Positions 9,608-16,207 of a stretch of DNA of 64,000 bases are shown in pieces. Origin of the DNA: Nocardioides glacieisoli (GTDB lineage Bacteria; Actinomycetota; Actinomycetes; Propionibacteriales; Nocardioidaceae). The position numbers were made by a program, and so were the translations under genes. The notes under the pieces were generated by a model. It was not told the DNA's origin. It searched no databases and saw nothing but the letters and a program-made list of their open reading frames with translations. The stretch's first letter is position 1; each line of letters starts with the position of its first letter. The stretch is from positions 62,001 through 126,000 of the forward strand of contig NZ_SDWS01000008.1 of NCBI RefSeq assembly GCF_004137245.1, in the 5' to 3' direction.

Positions 9608-10543
9608 ATGAGTGCGATCGAGGGCGTCAGCGAGATCTTCGACCCCGAGGCGTGGGACGTGGTGCCGGGCTTCGAGGACCTCACCGACCTGACCTACCAC
9701 CGGGCCCGCGAGCACGGCACCGTACGCATCGCCTTCGACCGCCCCGACGTGCTCAACGCGTTCCGGCCGCACACCGTCGACGAGCTGCTGCGCACCCTCG
9801 ACCACGCGCGGATGTCGGCCGACGTCGGCTGCGTCCTGCTGACCGGCAACGGCCCGAGCGCCAAGCACGGCAAGTGGGCCTTCTGCACCGGCGGCGACCA
9901 GCGGATCCGCGGCCGCTTCGGCTACCAGTACGAGACGGAGGGGCATGACGACGCGGGGGCGCCGCCGAACCCCATCGACCAGGCCAGGCTCGCCCGGCTC
10001 CACATCCTCGAGTGCCAGCGACTGATCCGTTTCATGCCGAAGGTCGTCATCTGCGTCGTCCCCGGCTGGGCTGCGGGCGGCGGGCACAGCCTCCACGTCG
10101 TCGCCGACCTCACCCTCGCCAGCCGCGAGCACGCCCGCTTCAAGCAGACCGATGCCGACGTCGGCAGCTTCGACGGCGGCTACGGTTCGGCCTACCTCGC
10201 CCGCCAGGTCGGGCAGAAGTTCGCGCGTGAGATCTTCTTCCTCGCCGAGGAGTACGACGCCGAGGAGATGCACCAGATGGGTGCGGTCAACCGCGTCGTC
10301 GAGCACGCCGAGCTCGAGAAGGTCGCCCTCGACTGGGGCCGCAAGATCAACGGCAAGTCGCCGACCGCCCAGCGGATGCTGAAGTACTCCTTCAACCTCC
10401 TCGACGACGGGCTCGTCGGCCAGCAGCTCTTCGCCGGCGAGACCACCCGCCTGGCCTACATGACCGACGAGGCGCAGGAGGGTCGCGACCAGTTCCTCGA
10501 GAAGCGTGAGCCCGACTGGTCGCCTTACCCCTGGTACTACTGA
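9608..10543 (+). CDS. menB: 1,4-dihydroxy-2-naphthoyl-CoA synthase MenB
   Basis: Crotonase-fold enzyme of menaquinone biosynthesis that closes the naphthoate ring of o-succinylbenzoyl-CoA. 311 residues. Supporting segments are RPDVLNAFRPHTVDEL, FCTGGDQRIRG, VPGWAAGGGHSLHVVADLTLAS, QTDADVGSFDGGYGSAYLARQVG and the MenB-type C-terminus EPDWSPYPWYY. ATG 9608 follows TATCCT at 9596-9601 by 6 nt, so a leaderless transcript is likely; an upstream ATG at 9542 would overlap the divergent gene. The last 16 bp occur again at 12900-12915, the far end of an inserted segment. Confidence 0.95.
   Translation: MSAIEGVSEIFDPEAWDVVPGFEDLTDLTYHRAREHGTVRIAFDRPDVLNAFRPHTVDELLRTLDHARMSADVGCVLLTGNGPSAKHGKWAFCTGGDQRIRGRFGYQYETEGHDDAGAPPNPIDQARLARLHILECQRLIRFMPKVVICVVPGWAAGGGHSLHVVADLTLASREHARFKQTDADVGSFDGGYGSAYLARQVGQKFAREIFFLAEEYDAEEMHQMGAVNRVVEHAELEKVALDWGRKINGKSPTAQRMLKYSFNLLDDGLVGQQLFAGETTRLAYMTDEAQEGRDQFLEKREPDWSPYPWYY
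10528..10543. repeat. Left direct repeat (att-like), within menB 3' end
   Basis: 16-bp perfect direct repeat CCCCTGGTACTACTGA. It includes the menB codons for Pro-Trp-Tyr-Tyr and the stop, and its partner is at 12900-12915. Bases just outside differ (A versus T before, TC versus CC after). Confidence 0.7.
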
Positions 10544-10583
10544 TCTGACGAGTTTGATCAGGTCAAAGGCATGTGAGGGGCCC

Positions 10584-10593
10584 GTGCGTGGCA
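10584..10593. repeat. Inner repeat GTGCGTGGCA, left copy
   Basis: 10-bp word found 40 bp inside the left end of the insertion and again at 12771-12780, about 120 bp inside the right end. A degenerate echo follows each copy (GATGCGTGACAAG on the left, AACGTGGCAGG on the right). It could be an arm-type recombinase site; this is inference only. Confidence 0.35.
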
Positions 10594-10734
10594 GATGCGT
10601 GACAAGAATCGCTGTCGGGCGTCGACCGTGACCAGCATGTTCGGGATTTGGCCCAGCTCCCCATCCGAGCAACTCGAACTGAGCCTTCACAGCTGACTGC
10701 GCGGCCATCCCGATCGGGTCGTTTCTCGGTGCTC

Positions 10735-11892
10735 TCACGGCAACGCCCTACGGATCTCGCCGAGGAGAGTCGGGTACGGATCGTCGAGGGGTTTCCGGCT
10801 GGACCGTAGGTCCGTCTGGATCTGCCGCAGGGGTTCGCCGGCAACATAGTGCCGACCACGACGTTCGCCACGCGCTTCCAAGAGGCCGAGGTTGGCCGCA
10901 TTGACCAAGTCGCGGGTGGCTGTGCGCTCGTCGAGATCGGTGAGCTTCACGTAGGACGGCCGGGTGACACGAAGGCCGATCAGCGCGTCGAAGAGCGCCG
11001 CACCGATCCGCTCGTTAAGGCGGTGTGTGGCCACGAGCTCATCGATCCGTCGCCACTGGATCTCGGCCTCGTCGAACCGGCGGCGCATCGTCTGGGCCTG
11101 CATATGGTGGGCTCGCAGGTTGAACTTCACCCAGAGGGTTGCGTCGTTGCCGGGATTCCATGCGCCCCGACCTGTGGCCGCGAGGACGTCGTAGTAGTCC
11201 TGGGTGTTGTTTCCGAGCCACTCCTCGATGCTGGAGAAGGTCGGTTCAACGACTTGGTCTTGGGCGAGGACCATCGTCTGCAGGGCACGCGCCATGCGTC
11301 CGTTGCCGTCGCGGAAGGGGTGGATCATGACGAGATCAAGGTGTGCCATTGCTCCGCGTACGAGCGGGTCGTCAGACGTCGGGTTCGAGAGCGACTCGGA
11401 CAGGGCCCGCATGAGCTCTGGAACCAGCTCGCCCTCCGGTCCGGCGTAGACGTTGACACCGCGCTTGTCGTCGCGAACGAAGATCTCACTTGTCCGATAA
11501 CGCCCAGGCGTCTTGGACAGGTCGTGGTCGAGCAGCATGAAGTGCATCGACCGGAGGACAGCCTCGTCGATCACGAAGCCCGGCTCCGTCGCCACGTTGA
11601 GGACGTAGGTGAGTACCCGGCGGTAGGCGATGATCTCCAGCCACGTCTCCTCGTCGGCACCCAGTGGGGGTTCGTCATCGACAGCGGCGACGGCGTCTTC
11701 CTCGCTTACGGTGTATCCCTCGATGGTGTTGGATCCCTGGATGGCGCGCGCTGTGGATGTGCGTCGGAGCAGTCCGTTCCATCGCTTGGGTACGCGTAGG
11801 TAGTCCGCGAGCGATGCGCGCGTTTCGTGAATCTCGCCGATGACCTGCTGGTCTTCGAGATCCGGGTCTGGGGTGGCGAAGAGGGAAGTCAT
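10735..11892 (-). CDS. fic: Fic-family protein adenylyltransferase with C-terminal winged helix
   Basis: 385 residues. Fic enzymes transfer AMP from ATP to hydroxyl groups of target proteins. The catalytic loop HPFRDGNGRMAR (residues 191-202) has every canonical residue. An N-terminal SNTIEG (54-59) fits the [S/T]xxxE[G/N] autoinhibitory helix of class II Fic proteins, so activity is probably held in check by Glu58. The C-terminal part (about 300-352, RPSYVKLTDLDERTATRDLVNAANLGLLEARG) is a winged helix. ATG 11892 was chosen because the Fic-N region starts just after it and AAAGGA precedes it; an in-frame extension upstream would run across the operator region. Targets unknown. Confidence 0.9.
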   Translation of the reverse strand: MTSLFATPDPDLEDQQVIGEIHETRASLADYLRVPKRWNGLLRRTSTARAIQGSNTIEGYTVSEEDAVAAVDDEPPLGADEETWLEIIAYRRVLTYVLNVATEPGFVIDEAVLRSMHFMLLDHDLSKTPGRYRTSEIFVRDDKRGVNVYAGPEGELVPELMRALSESLSNPTSDDPLVRGAMAHLDLVMIHPFRDGNGRMARALQTMVLAQDQVVEPTFSSIEEWLGNNTQDYYDVLAATGRGAWNPGNDATLWVKFNLRAHHMQAQTMRRRFDEAEIQWRRIDELVATHRLNERIGAALFDALIGLRVTRPSYVKLTDLDERTATRDLVNAANLGLLEARGERRGRHYVAGEPLRQIQTDLRSSRKPLDDPYPTLLGEIRRALP

Positions 11893-11898
11893 GTCCGT

Positions 11899-11919
11899 AT
11901 GTCCTTTATTAAGTGCCAA
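11899..11919. promoter_or_regulatory. Proximal operator-like palindrome upstream of fic
   Basis: Imperfect 21-bp dyad centred at 11909, read on the minus strand as TTGGCACTTAATAAAGGAC. It lies 7 bp before the fic start and overlaps its ribosome binding site. It matches the more perfect copy at 11942-11962, with the centres 43 bp apart (about four helical turns). The likely ligand is the Fic protein's own winged helix. Confidence 0.5.
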
Positions 11920-11941
11920 GACTACGGGCACAGGCGTCTCC

Positions 11942-11962
11942 TTGTCACTTATTAAGAGACAA
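11942..11962. promoter_or_regulatory. Distal operator-like palindrome upstream of fic
   Basis: 21-bp dyad with half sites TTGTC-x-CTTA and TAAG-x-GACAA around a central T. All paired positions match except one A/A pair. Two spaced copies upstream of a gene whose product ends in a winged helix suggest autorepression. Confidence 0.55.
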
Positions 11963-12032
11963 AGCGACGGCGTCGCCCGGTCAGCTCCGCAGGCTGGACG
12001 CTCTTCCTCGGAGCTTCGCCATAGGTCACGGG

Positions 12033-12734
12033 TTAGAGTCCCTGAGGATGCGCCGGCAGCCAGTCGGCATGGCGCTCCTTGAGGGCGTCGCGCCCGACGG
12101 CAGTCGGCAGCAGGACGTCCGCGCCCCCGTCGCATGGGCAGTAGAGCCACTCGAGATCGGGAGCCCCGATGACCAAACGTCCCTCGTCATCGGCGATCGC
12201 GAGCAACAGAGAGTCGATACTGGCGTCCGCCAATCCAGACGAGGCCCAGAAGTAGTTGAAGCCGGCGTCCGGGTCATCCTCGGCTTGGCGCCTCTGCCAA
12301 GGCCAGGCCGACGGCAGGCGGCCTTTCGACCACCCGGCGGCGAGGTCATCCGAGCCCCAGTCGACGGCGATCACCCAGAGGTCGGTCAGGTCAGCGGAGC
12401 CGTGCAGTTCTTGAAGGACGGTGCGATGACGCCGGAGAATCTCGGCGTACTCCGCGTCGCTCTCGGCGTACCGCTTCGACTCGGGGAGGCTGTGGAACCG
12501 GACCCATTGGTCGCTGTACGCGATCCGCAGTTCGTAGCCGAGGGGACTGGCCATCCGCCAGGTCTGATCCCACAGGTCGGTGAGGTGAGCGGAGCGTGCG
12601 CTGACCTCACCCTGCTTGAACGCTCCGTGGCGACCGCGTAGTCGTCGCCAGCCGCTCTTGATCGCCCAGCGCGTCTGGAGAGACGTGAACCCGACCCACC
12701 CGCGGAGGGAGTCGACGAGCTTGGGCACGGGCAT
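12033..12734 (-). CDS. DUF3885 domain protein (insertion cargo)
   Basis: 233 residues of unknown function. The C-terminal two thirds contain the DUF3885 pattern: LRIAYSDQWVRFHSLPESKRYAESDAEYAEILRRHRTVLQEL, then DLWVIAVDWGS and the closing LLPTAVGRDALKERHADWLPAHPQGL. It lies upstream of fic on the same strand, 140 bp away, and the two may be co-transcribed. The start is supported by TACCCT on the minus strand at 12747-12742, 7 nt before the ATG (leaderless promoter). DUF3885 proteins are often found as island cargo or immunity-like genes; no function is assigned. Confidence 0.75.
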   Translation of the reverse strand: MPVPKLVDSLRGWVGFTSLQTRWAIKSGWRRLRGRHGAFKQGEVSARSAHLTDLWDQTWRMASPLGYELRIAYSDQWVRFHSLPESKRYAESDAEYAEILRRHRTVLQELHGSADLTDLWVIAVDWGSDDLAAGWSKGRLPSAWPWQRRQAEDDPDAGFNYFWASSGLADASIDSLLLAIADDEGRLVIGAPDLEWLYCPCDGGADVLLPTAVGRDALKERHADWLPAHPQGL

Positions 12735-12770
12735 GACGAACAGGGTAGTGACGCCAGATCGGCCGCCCGC

Positions 12771-12780
12771 GTGCGTGGCA
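12771..12780. repeat. Inner repeat GTGCGTGGCA, right copy
   Basis: Partner of the word at 10584-10593. It lies in the 165-bp stretch between the DUF3885 start and the right end of the insertion, where I see no coding potential. Orientation is the same as the left copy. Confidence 0.35.
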
Positions 12781-12899
12781 AGAACGTGGCAGGAGAGTCA
12801 TCAGAGCCAGTCGACAACCAACACCGACAATCGGGTTTACGCAGGTCAGCCGCACAGTGCCGTCATCGACCACCAACACCCGCCGAGCGTGCCGCGCTT

Positions 12900-12915
12900 C
12901 CCCTGGTACTACTGA
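12900..12915. repeat. Right direct repeat (att-like), orphan copy of menB 3' end
   Basis: Exact copy of the last 16 bp of menB, stop codon included, with no menB reading frame in front. It marks the right boundary of the insertion. Directly to its right is the leaderless promoter of the rlaP-like gene. Confidence 0.7.
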
Positions 12916-12976
12916 CCGCCGAGCATCCTCGGATATCCGCAGGCCCCGACGCGCGACCCCGGCTACCGTCGGCCCG

Positions 12977-13873
12977 GTGACCGACAACACCGCGCACGCC
13001 CGGGCGATCGTGGGCGACACCTCGCTGCCGCCGGGCTTCGACCACCCGCACGCGTCGGAGGAGGCGCGACGGATCGCCGAGGCCGGGATGATCCTCCGCG
13101 TCCAGGTCGGGTCCGGGGTCCACGGCACGTCCATCGCCGGGCAGGACGACCGCGACGAGATGGGCATCTGCCTCGAGCCGTCGGCGTACGTCACCGGGCT
13201 GGCGCGGGTGCCGAGCGGAATCCGCGGCGAGGCAGCTCCGGTGCAGTTCGAGCAGTACCAGCGCCACACCGTGTGGGACCAGCCCGGCGGCCTGGCCAAC
13301 CGGTCCGGGGCCGGCGACCTCGACGTCGTCGTCTACTCCGCGCGCAAGTGGGCCTCCCTCGCGCTGGCGGGGAACCCGACGGTGCTGCTGGTGCTGTTCG
13401 TCCCCGACGAGGAGGTCGTGCACCGCGACGAGGTCGGCGCCGAGCTGGTCGACAACGCCCACCGCTTCGTCTCGAAGCTCGCGGCCGAGCGCTTCATCGG
13501 CTACCTCCGCTCCCAGCGTGCGGCGATGACCGGCGAGGTCGGTGCGCACACCAACCGCCCCGAGCTGGTCGCGATCCACGGGTACGACACGAAGTACGCC
13601 ATGCACGCCCTGCGCCTCGGCGTCCAGGGCGTCGAGCTCCTGACGACCGGTCGGATCACCCTGCCGGTCCCCGAGCCCGACCTCTCGCGCCTGCGTGCCG
13701 TCCGACGTGGCGAGGTGGAGCTCGCGGAGGTCGTGGCCGCAGTCGAAGAGGCCGAGGCGAGGCTGGTCGAGCTCAGCACGTCGAGTGCGGTGCCCGACCA
13801 GCCCGACCGGGCCTGGGTCGACGCGTGGCTGCACCGCACGCACGTCGCGTACTGGGCGCGGACCGAGAGCTGA
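12977..13873 (+). CDS. RlaP-like nucleotidyltransferase (COG3541/YcgL, Pol-beta superfamily)
   Basis: 298 residues. The N-terminal nucleotidyltransferase core shows GSGVHGTSIAGQDDRDEMG (residues 45-63): the glycine/serine loop followed by acidic metal ligands around Asp57-Asp60. This fits the COG3541 family. From memory, this is the family called RlaP in comparative genomics of RNA repair, where it was predicted to add nucleotides to RNA ends. GTG 12977 is supported by TACCGT at 12964-12969 (leaderless). It sits upstream of the Y RNA/Ro60/Hen1/Pnkp genes on the same strand, which fits an RNA-repair role. Substrate and activity are inferred. Confidence 0.75.
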   Translation: MTDNTAHARAIVGDTSLPPGFDHPHASEEARRIAEAGMILRVQVGSGVHGTSIAGQDDRDEMGICLEPSAYVTGLARVPSGIRGEAAPVQFEQYQRHTVWDQPGGLANRSGAGDLDVVVYSARKWASLALAGNPTVLLVLFVPDEEVVHRDEVGAELVDNAHRFVSKLAAERFIGYLRSQRAAMTGEVGAHTNRPELVAIHGYDTKYAMHALRLGVQGVELLTTGRITLPVPEPDLSRLRAVRRGEVELAEVVAAVEEAEARLVELSTSSAVPDQPDRAWVDAWLHRTHVAYWARTES

Positions 13874-13897
13874 CGCGCAGGTCGCGCGGAAAACCTG

Positions 13898-13928
13898 TTG
13901 CGGGCCCAGGTGTGTAGGCCCCTACACT
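13898..13928 (+). promoter_or_regulatory. Promoter with overlapping palindromic operator for the Y RNA/rsr region
   Basis: A -35-like TTGCGG (13898-13903) and a -10 TACACT (13923-13928) with a 19-bp spacer predict transcription from about 13935, just before the 5' strand of the first RNA's terminal stem. A perfect 7-bp dyad GTGTAGG-CC-CCTACAC (13912-13927) covers the spacer and the -10, so a bound protein would block the polymerase. The ligand is unknown; the small HTH protein encoded at 15847 is one candidate. Confidence 0.55.
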
Positions 13929-13947
13929 CAGGCCGACAACAGAACAC

Positions 13948-14084
13948 ACGTGCAGGAGGGCCGGAGACCGTCGGTTACCACTACGGATGGCCGGGTTGCG
14001 GGTTCGAGTCCCGTCGCAGCACTGCTGCGTAGCTCAAGGGAAGAGCAGGAATCCCGGCGGTCATCACTCGCCCACCTTGCACGT
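13948..14084 (+). ncRNA. yrlA: Y RNA (YrlA type) with circularly permuted tRNA-like head
   Basis: The ends pair in a long stem, 13948-13961 with 14070-14084: 7 bp, a bulged U, 2 bp, an A-A mismatch, 4 bp. This is the kind of stem Ro60 binds. A second helix follows: GCCGGG 13990-13995 with CCCGGC 14053-14058, extended by GATG/CATC. The head holds tRNA parts in permuted order: T arm 13998-14014 with loop TTCGAGT; acceptor stem CGCAGC/GCTGCG closed by ACT (14015-14029); U8-A9 (14030-14031); D arm GCTC-AAGGGAA-GAGC (14032-14046). Bacterial Y RNAs encoded next to Ro60 are known to include one that mimics tRNA. Exact ends are not known. Confidence 0.85.
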
Positions 14085-14090
14085 TCGTCT

Positions 14091-14219
14091 GCTGCCACGC
14101 GAGTGGCGGGCCGGCGCGGATCGGTTATCTCCCTCTCAAGGAGCCCTCGGAGGAGGGCAACCCGGGCAACCGGGCCTGCTCGGTCCGCAACACACGCCCG
14201 CCACTCCCGCGTGCCCAGC
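14091..14219 (+). ncRNA. Second structured RNA, candidate second Y RNA
   Basis: Another self-closing RNA begins 6 nt after the first. The terminal stem is GCTG/CAGC, CACGC/GCGTG, a CC bulge, then the perfect 11-bp GAGTGGCGGGC (14101-14111)/GCCCGCCACTC (14196-14206). An inner helix pairs 14116-14122 with 14182-14188. It encloses three hairpins: CTCC/GGAG (14129-14143), GCCCTC/GAGGGC (14143-14158) and CCCGG-GCAA-CCGGG (14161-14174). No T-loop or D-loop is visible. It ends 42 nt before the rsr start, so it could instead be an rsr leader structure. Confidence 0.6.
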
Positions 14220-14261
14220 TGATTCCACCATCCACCCCCACCACGAGAAAGGACGACGACG

Positions 14262-15857
14262 ATGGACGTGCTGCGAGCCTTCAACCTGCGCCGCACCGCA
14301 CAGACCTCCCGGGCGGACCGGCGCCAGCGGAAGAACGCTGCCGGCGGCTATGCCTTCACCCTGGACGACGCGGCTCGCCTGCGTCGCTTCCTCGTGCTGG
14401 GCGTGGACGGCGGGAGCTACTACGCCGCCCCCCGGGACCTCGCCGTGGACAACGTCGAGGTCCTGGTGCGGATGGCGGAGTCAGACCCCGAGACCCTCGT
14501 CTCGACCATCGTCGAGGTGTCGACCGCCGGGCTGGCGCCGAAGCAGAACGCGGCGCTCTTCGCACTGGCGTACGCCGCCTCGGTGCCGGAGTCGTCGGCG
14601 CTCGCGCTGGCCGCACTGCCGCGCGTCGCGCGGACCGGGACGCACCTGTTCCAGTTCGCGACCTACGTCGAGCAGTTCCGCGGCTGGGGTCGCGGGCTGC
14701 GCCGGGCGGTCGCCGGCTGGTACACCGAGAAGGAGGCGGGTGCGCTCGCCTACCAAGCGGTGAAGTACCGCCAGCGGGACGGCTGGACGCACCGCGACCT
14801 GCTCCGGCTCGCCCACCCGGTGGCGTCGGACCCGGGTCTGCGCGACACGTTCGCGTGGATCGTCAACGGCTCGGTCGGCGACGAGCTCCCGACCCTGGTC
14901 GAGGGCTTCGTCCAGGCCCAAGCAGCCACGCAGGTGGCGGACTGGGTCCGGCTGGTCCGGCAGCACGGCCTGTCGTGGGAGATGCTGCCCGACGCCGCGC
15001 TCGGTGAGCCGGCGGTGTGGGACGCGCTGCTCGACGTGGGCGTGCCCCAGACGGCGCTGATGCGGCAGCTGCCGCGGCTGACGCGGCTCGGCCTCCTGCC
15101 CGACATGGGCGGGCGGACCGATGAGGTCACCGCCCAGCTCGGCGACGGGGACCGGCTCCGGAAGGCGCGGGTGCACCCGGTCAGCGTGCTGGTGGCGCAG
15201 CGGACGTACTCCTCGGGGCGGTCCGCACGTGGCGCCGGCACCTGGACGCCGACGCAGAAGGTCGCCGATGCGCTGGATGCCGCGTTCTACACGGCGTTCG
15301 GCGCGGTGCAGCCGTCCGGGAAGCGCACGCTGCTCGCGGTCGACGTGTCCGGCTCGATGGGGGCACCCGTCTCCGGCATGCCGATCACGGCCCGGGAGGC
15401 TTCGGCCGCCCTGGCCCTCGTGCAGCTGGCGACGGAGCCGCAGGCGTCGGCGGTCGGGTTCACCAGCCGCAACGGTGGCGGGTGGCACGACTCCGCGCTG
15501 AAGCCGCTGCGGATCTCGCCGCGGCGGCGCCTGGACGACGCCCTGCGCGTGGTCGACGCGATGCCGATGTCGGGGACCGACTGCGCGCTGCCGATGGTCC
15601 ACGCGACCGAGAAGCGGCTCGAGGTCGACACGTTCGTGGTCTACACGGACAACGAGACCTGGGCGGGCACCATCCATCCGCACCAGGCGCTCGCTGCCTA
15701 CCGGCAGGCGTCGGGGATCGACGCGAAGCTGGTGGTCGTCGGGATGACGGCCACCGCCTTCTCGATCGCCGACCCGACGGACGCCGGGATGCTCGACGTG
15801 GTCGGGTTCGACGCGGCAGTGCCCTCGCTGATCACCGAGTTCGCTCGTGGCATCTGA
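14262..15857 (+). CDS. rsr: Ro60 orthologue Rsr (TROVE domain, RNA-binding ring protein)
   Basis: 531 residues, about the usual bacterial Ro60 length. The N-terminal TROVE region opens with RRTAQTSRADRRQRKNAAGGYAF and has LRRFLVLGVDGGSYYA and YQAVKYRQRDGWTHRDLLRLAHP. The C-terminal von Willebrand A-like domain carries an intact metal site, DVSGS (361-365), with SGTDCALPM downstream. Ro60 forms a ring that binds misfolded RNAs in its hole and Y RNA on its outside; in Deinococcus the Y RNA tethers it to polynucleotide phosphorylase. AAAGGA (14248-14253) precedes the ATG. The two RNAs directly upstream are its likely partners. The end overlaps the next gene by 11 bp. Confidence 0.95.
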   Translation: MDVLRAFNLRRTAQTSRADRRQRKNAAGGYAFTLDDAARLRRFLVLGVDGGSYYAAPRDLAVDNVEVLVRMAESDPETLVSTIVEVSTAGLAPKQNAALFALAYAASVPESSALALAALPRVARTGTHLFQFATYVEQFRGWGRGLRRAVAGWYTEKEAGALAYQAVKYRQRDGWTHRDLLRLAHPVASDPGLRDTFAWIVNGSVGDELPTLVEGFVQAQAATQVADWVRLVRQHGLSWEMLPDAALGEPAVWDALLDVGVPQTALMRQLPRLTRLGLLPDMGGRTDEVTAQLGDGDRLRKARVHPVSVLVAQRTYSSGRSARGAGTWTPTQKVADALDAAFYTAFGAVQPSGKRTLLAVDVSGSMGAPVSGMPITAREASAALALVQLATEPQASAVGFTSRNGGGWHDSALKPLRISPRRRLDDALRVVDAMPMSGTDCALPMVHATEKRLEVDTFVVYTDNETWAGTIHPHQALAAYRQASGIDAKLVVVGMTATAFSIADPTDAGMLDVVGFDAAVPSLITEFARGI

Positions 15858-16149
15858 GGGCGGCAGGAGCGGCCCCGGGGCCGATCCCCTCACCGGGATC
15901 GGCACTCGGCGCCGTTCCGCGTCCGGGCCCGGGTCCGCCACCGCCGACGCACGGTCAGCGCGGGCGCGCGAGCTCCACCGCAAGGCCGCGGAGGCGGACC
16001 GGCTCGCCGCGCAGAGCCGCGCCGAACGCGACCGACTGATCCTCCAGCTCCGCGCCGAGGACCCGGACCGGTGGAGCTACACCGCCCTCGCCGACGCGCT
16101 CGGCTGCAGCCGGGAGCTCATCGCCCTGGTCGTCCGGCGACACCGCTGA
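15847..16149 (+). CDS. Small coiled-coil/helix-turn-helix protein
   Basis: 100 residues, starting at GTG 15847 inside the rsr end (translational coupling likely). The first 35 residues are low complexity. A charged helical stretch follows (RARELHRKAAEADRLAAQSRAERDRLILQLRAE), then a C-terminal helix-turn-helix-like segment, YTALADALGCSRELIALVVRRHR. No named family recognised. It lies between rsr and hen1 on the same strand, so it may be the local regulator or an RNA-binding accessory. The function is inferred from position only. Confidence 0.65.
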   Translation: MASEGGRSGPGADPLTGIGTRRRSASGPGSATADARSARARELHRKAAEADRLAAQSRAERDRLILQLRAEDPDRWSYTALADALGCSRELIALVVRRHR

Positions 16150-16207
16150 GCACGACCCCCATCCGAATCAAGAGAAGGGATCGCCCGGACTCGGGCACGA
16201 TGCCGCT

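Larger units (their letters stand above)
10528..12915. mobile_element. Small genomic insertion at the 3' end of menB (Fic + DUF3885 cargo)
   Basis: A 2.4-kb segment lies between two copies of the 16-bp menB 3' end, CCCCTGGTACTACTGA. Beyond the right copy the sequence continues directly into the promoter of the next housekeeping gene, as expected if menB originally stood there. By eye the cargo is AT-richer than its neighbours. Both cargo genes are on the minus strand. No integrase or transposase is visible, so this is either a non-autonomous islet or the remains of a larger element. The pattern resembles site-specific integration into a gene 3' end that restores the gene. The mechanism is inferred. 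Confidence 0.6.

Noticed and set aside
11967..12052. tRNA-Arg-like segment (GCTC-TTCCTCG-GAGC arm, then GGGTTAGAGTCCC) between fic and the DUF3885 gene
   Set aside because: The T stem has two mismatches, the T loop lacks TTC, and the acceptor ends pair at only about five of seven positions. At most a decayed remnant, so not annotated.
11893..12150. 86-residue N-terminal extension of the Fic frame
   Set aside because: It crosses the two operator dyads and the DUF3885 3' end, has poor composition, and the Fic-N homology starts after ATG 11892.
12616..12915. 99-residue plus-strand frame ending in PWYY
   Set aside because: Its last codons fall on the duplicated menB end and the rest is antisense to the DUF3885 gene; there is no start signal. 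It only reflects the repeat.
13987..14046. Ordinary tRNA gene suggested by GGTTCGAGTCC and TAGCTCAAGGGAAGAGC
   Set aside because: The T arm lies upstream of the D arm, there is no anticodon arm, and the acceptor stem is closed by a 3-nt loop. The permuted Y RNA model explains it better.
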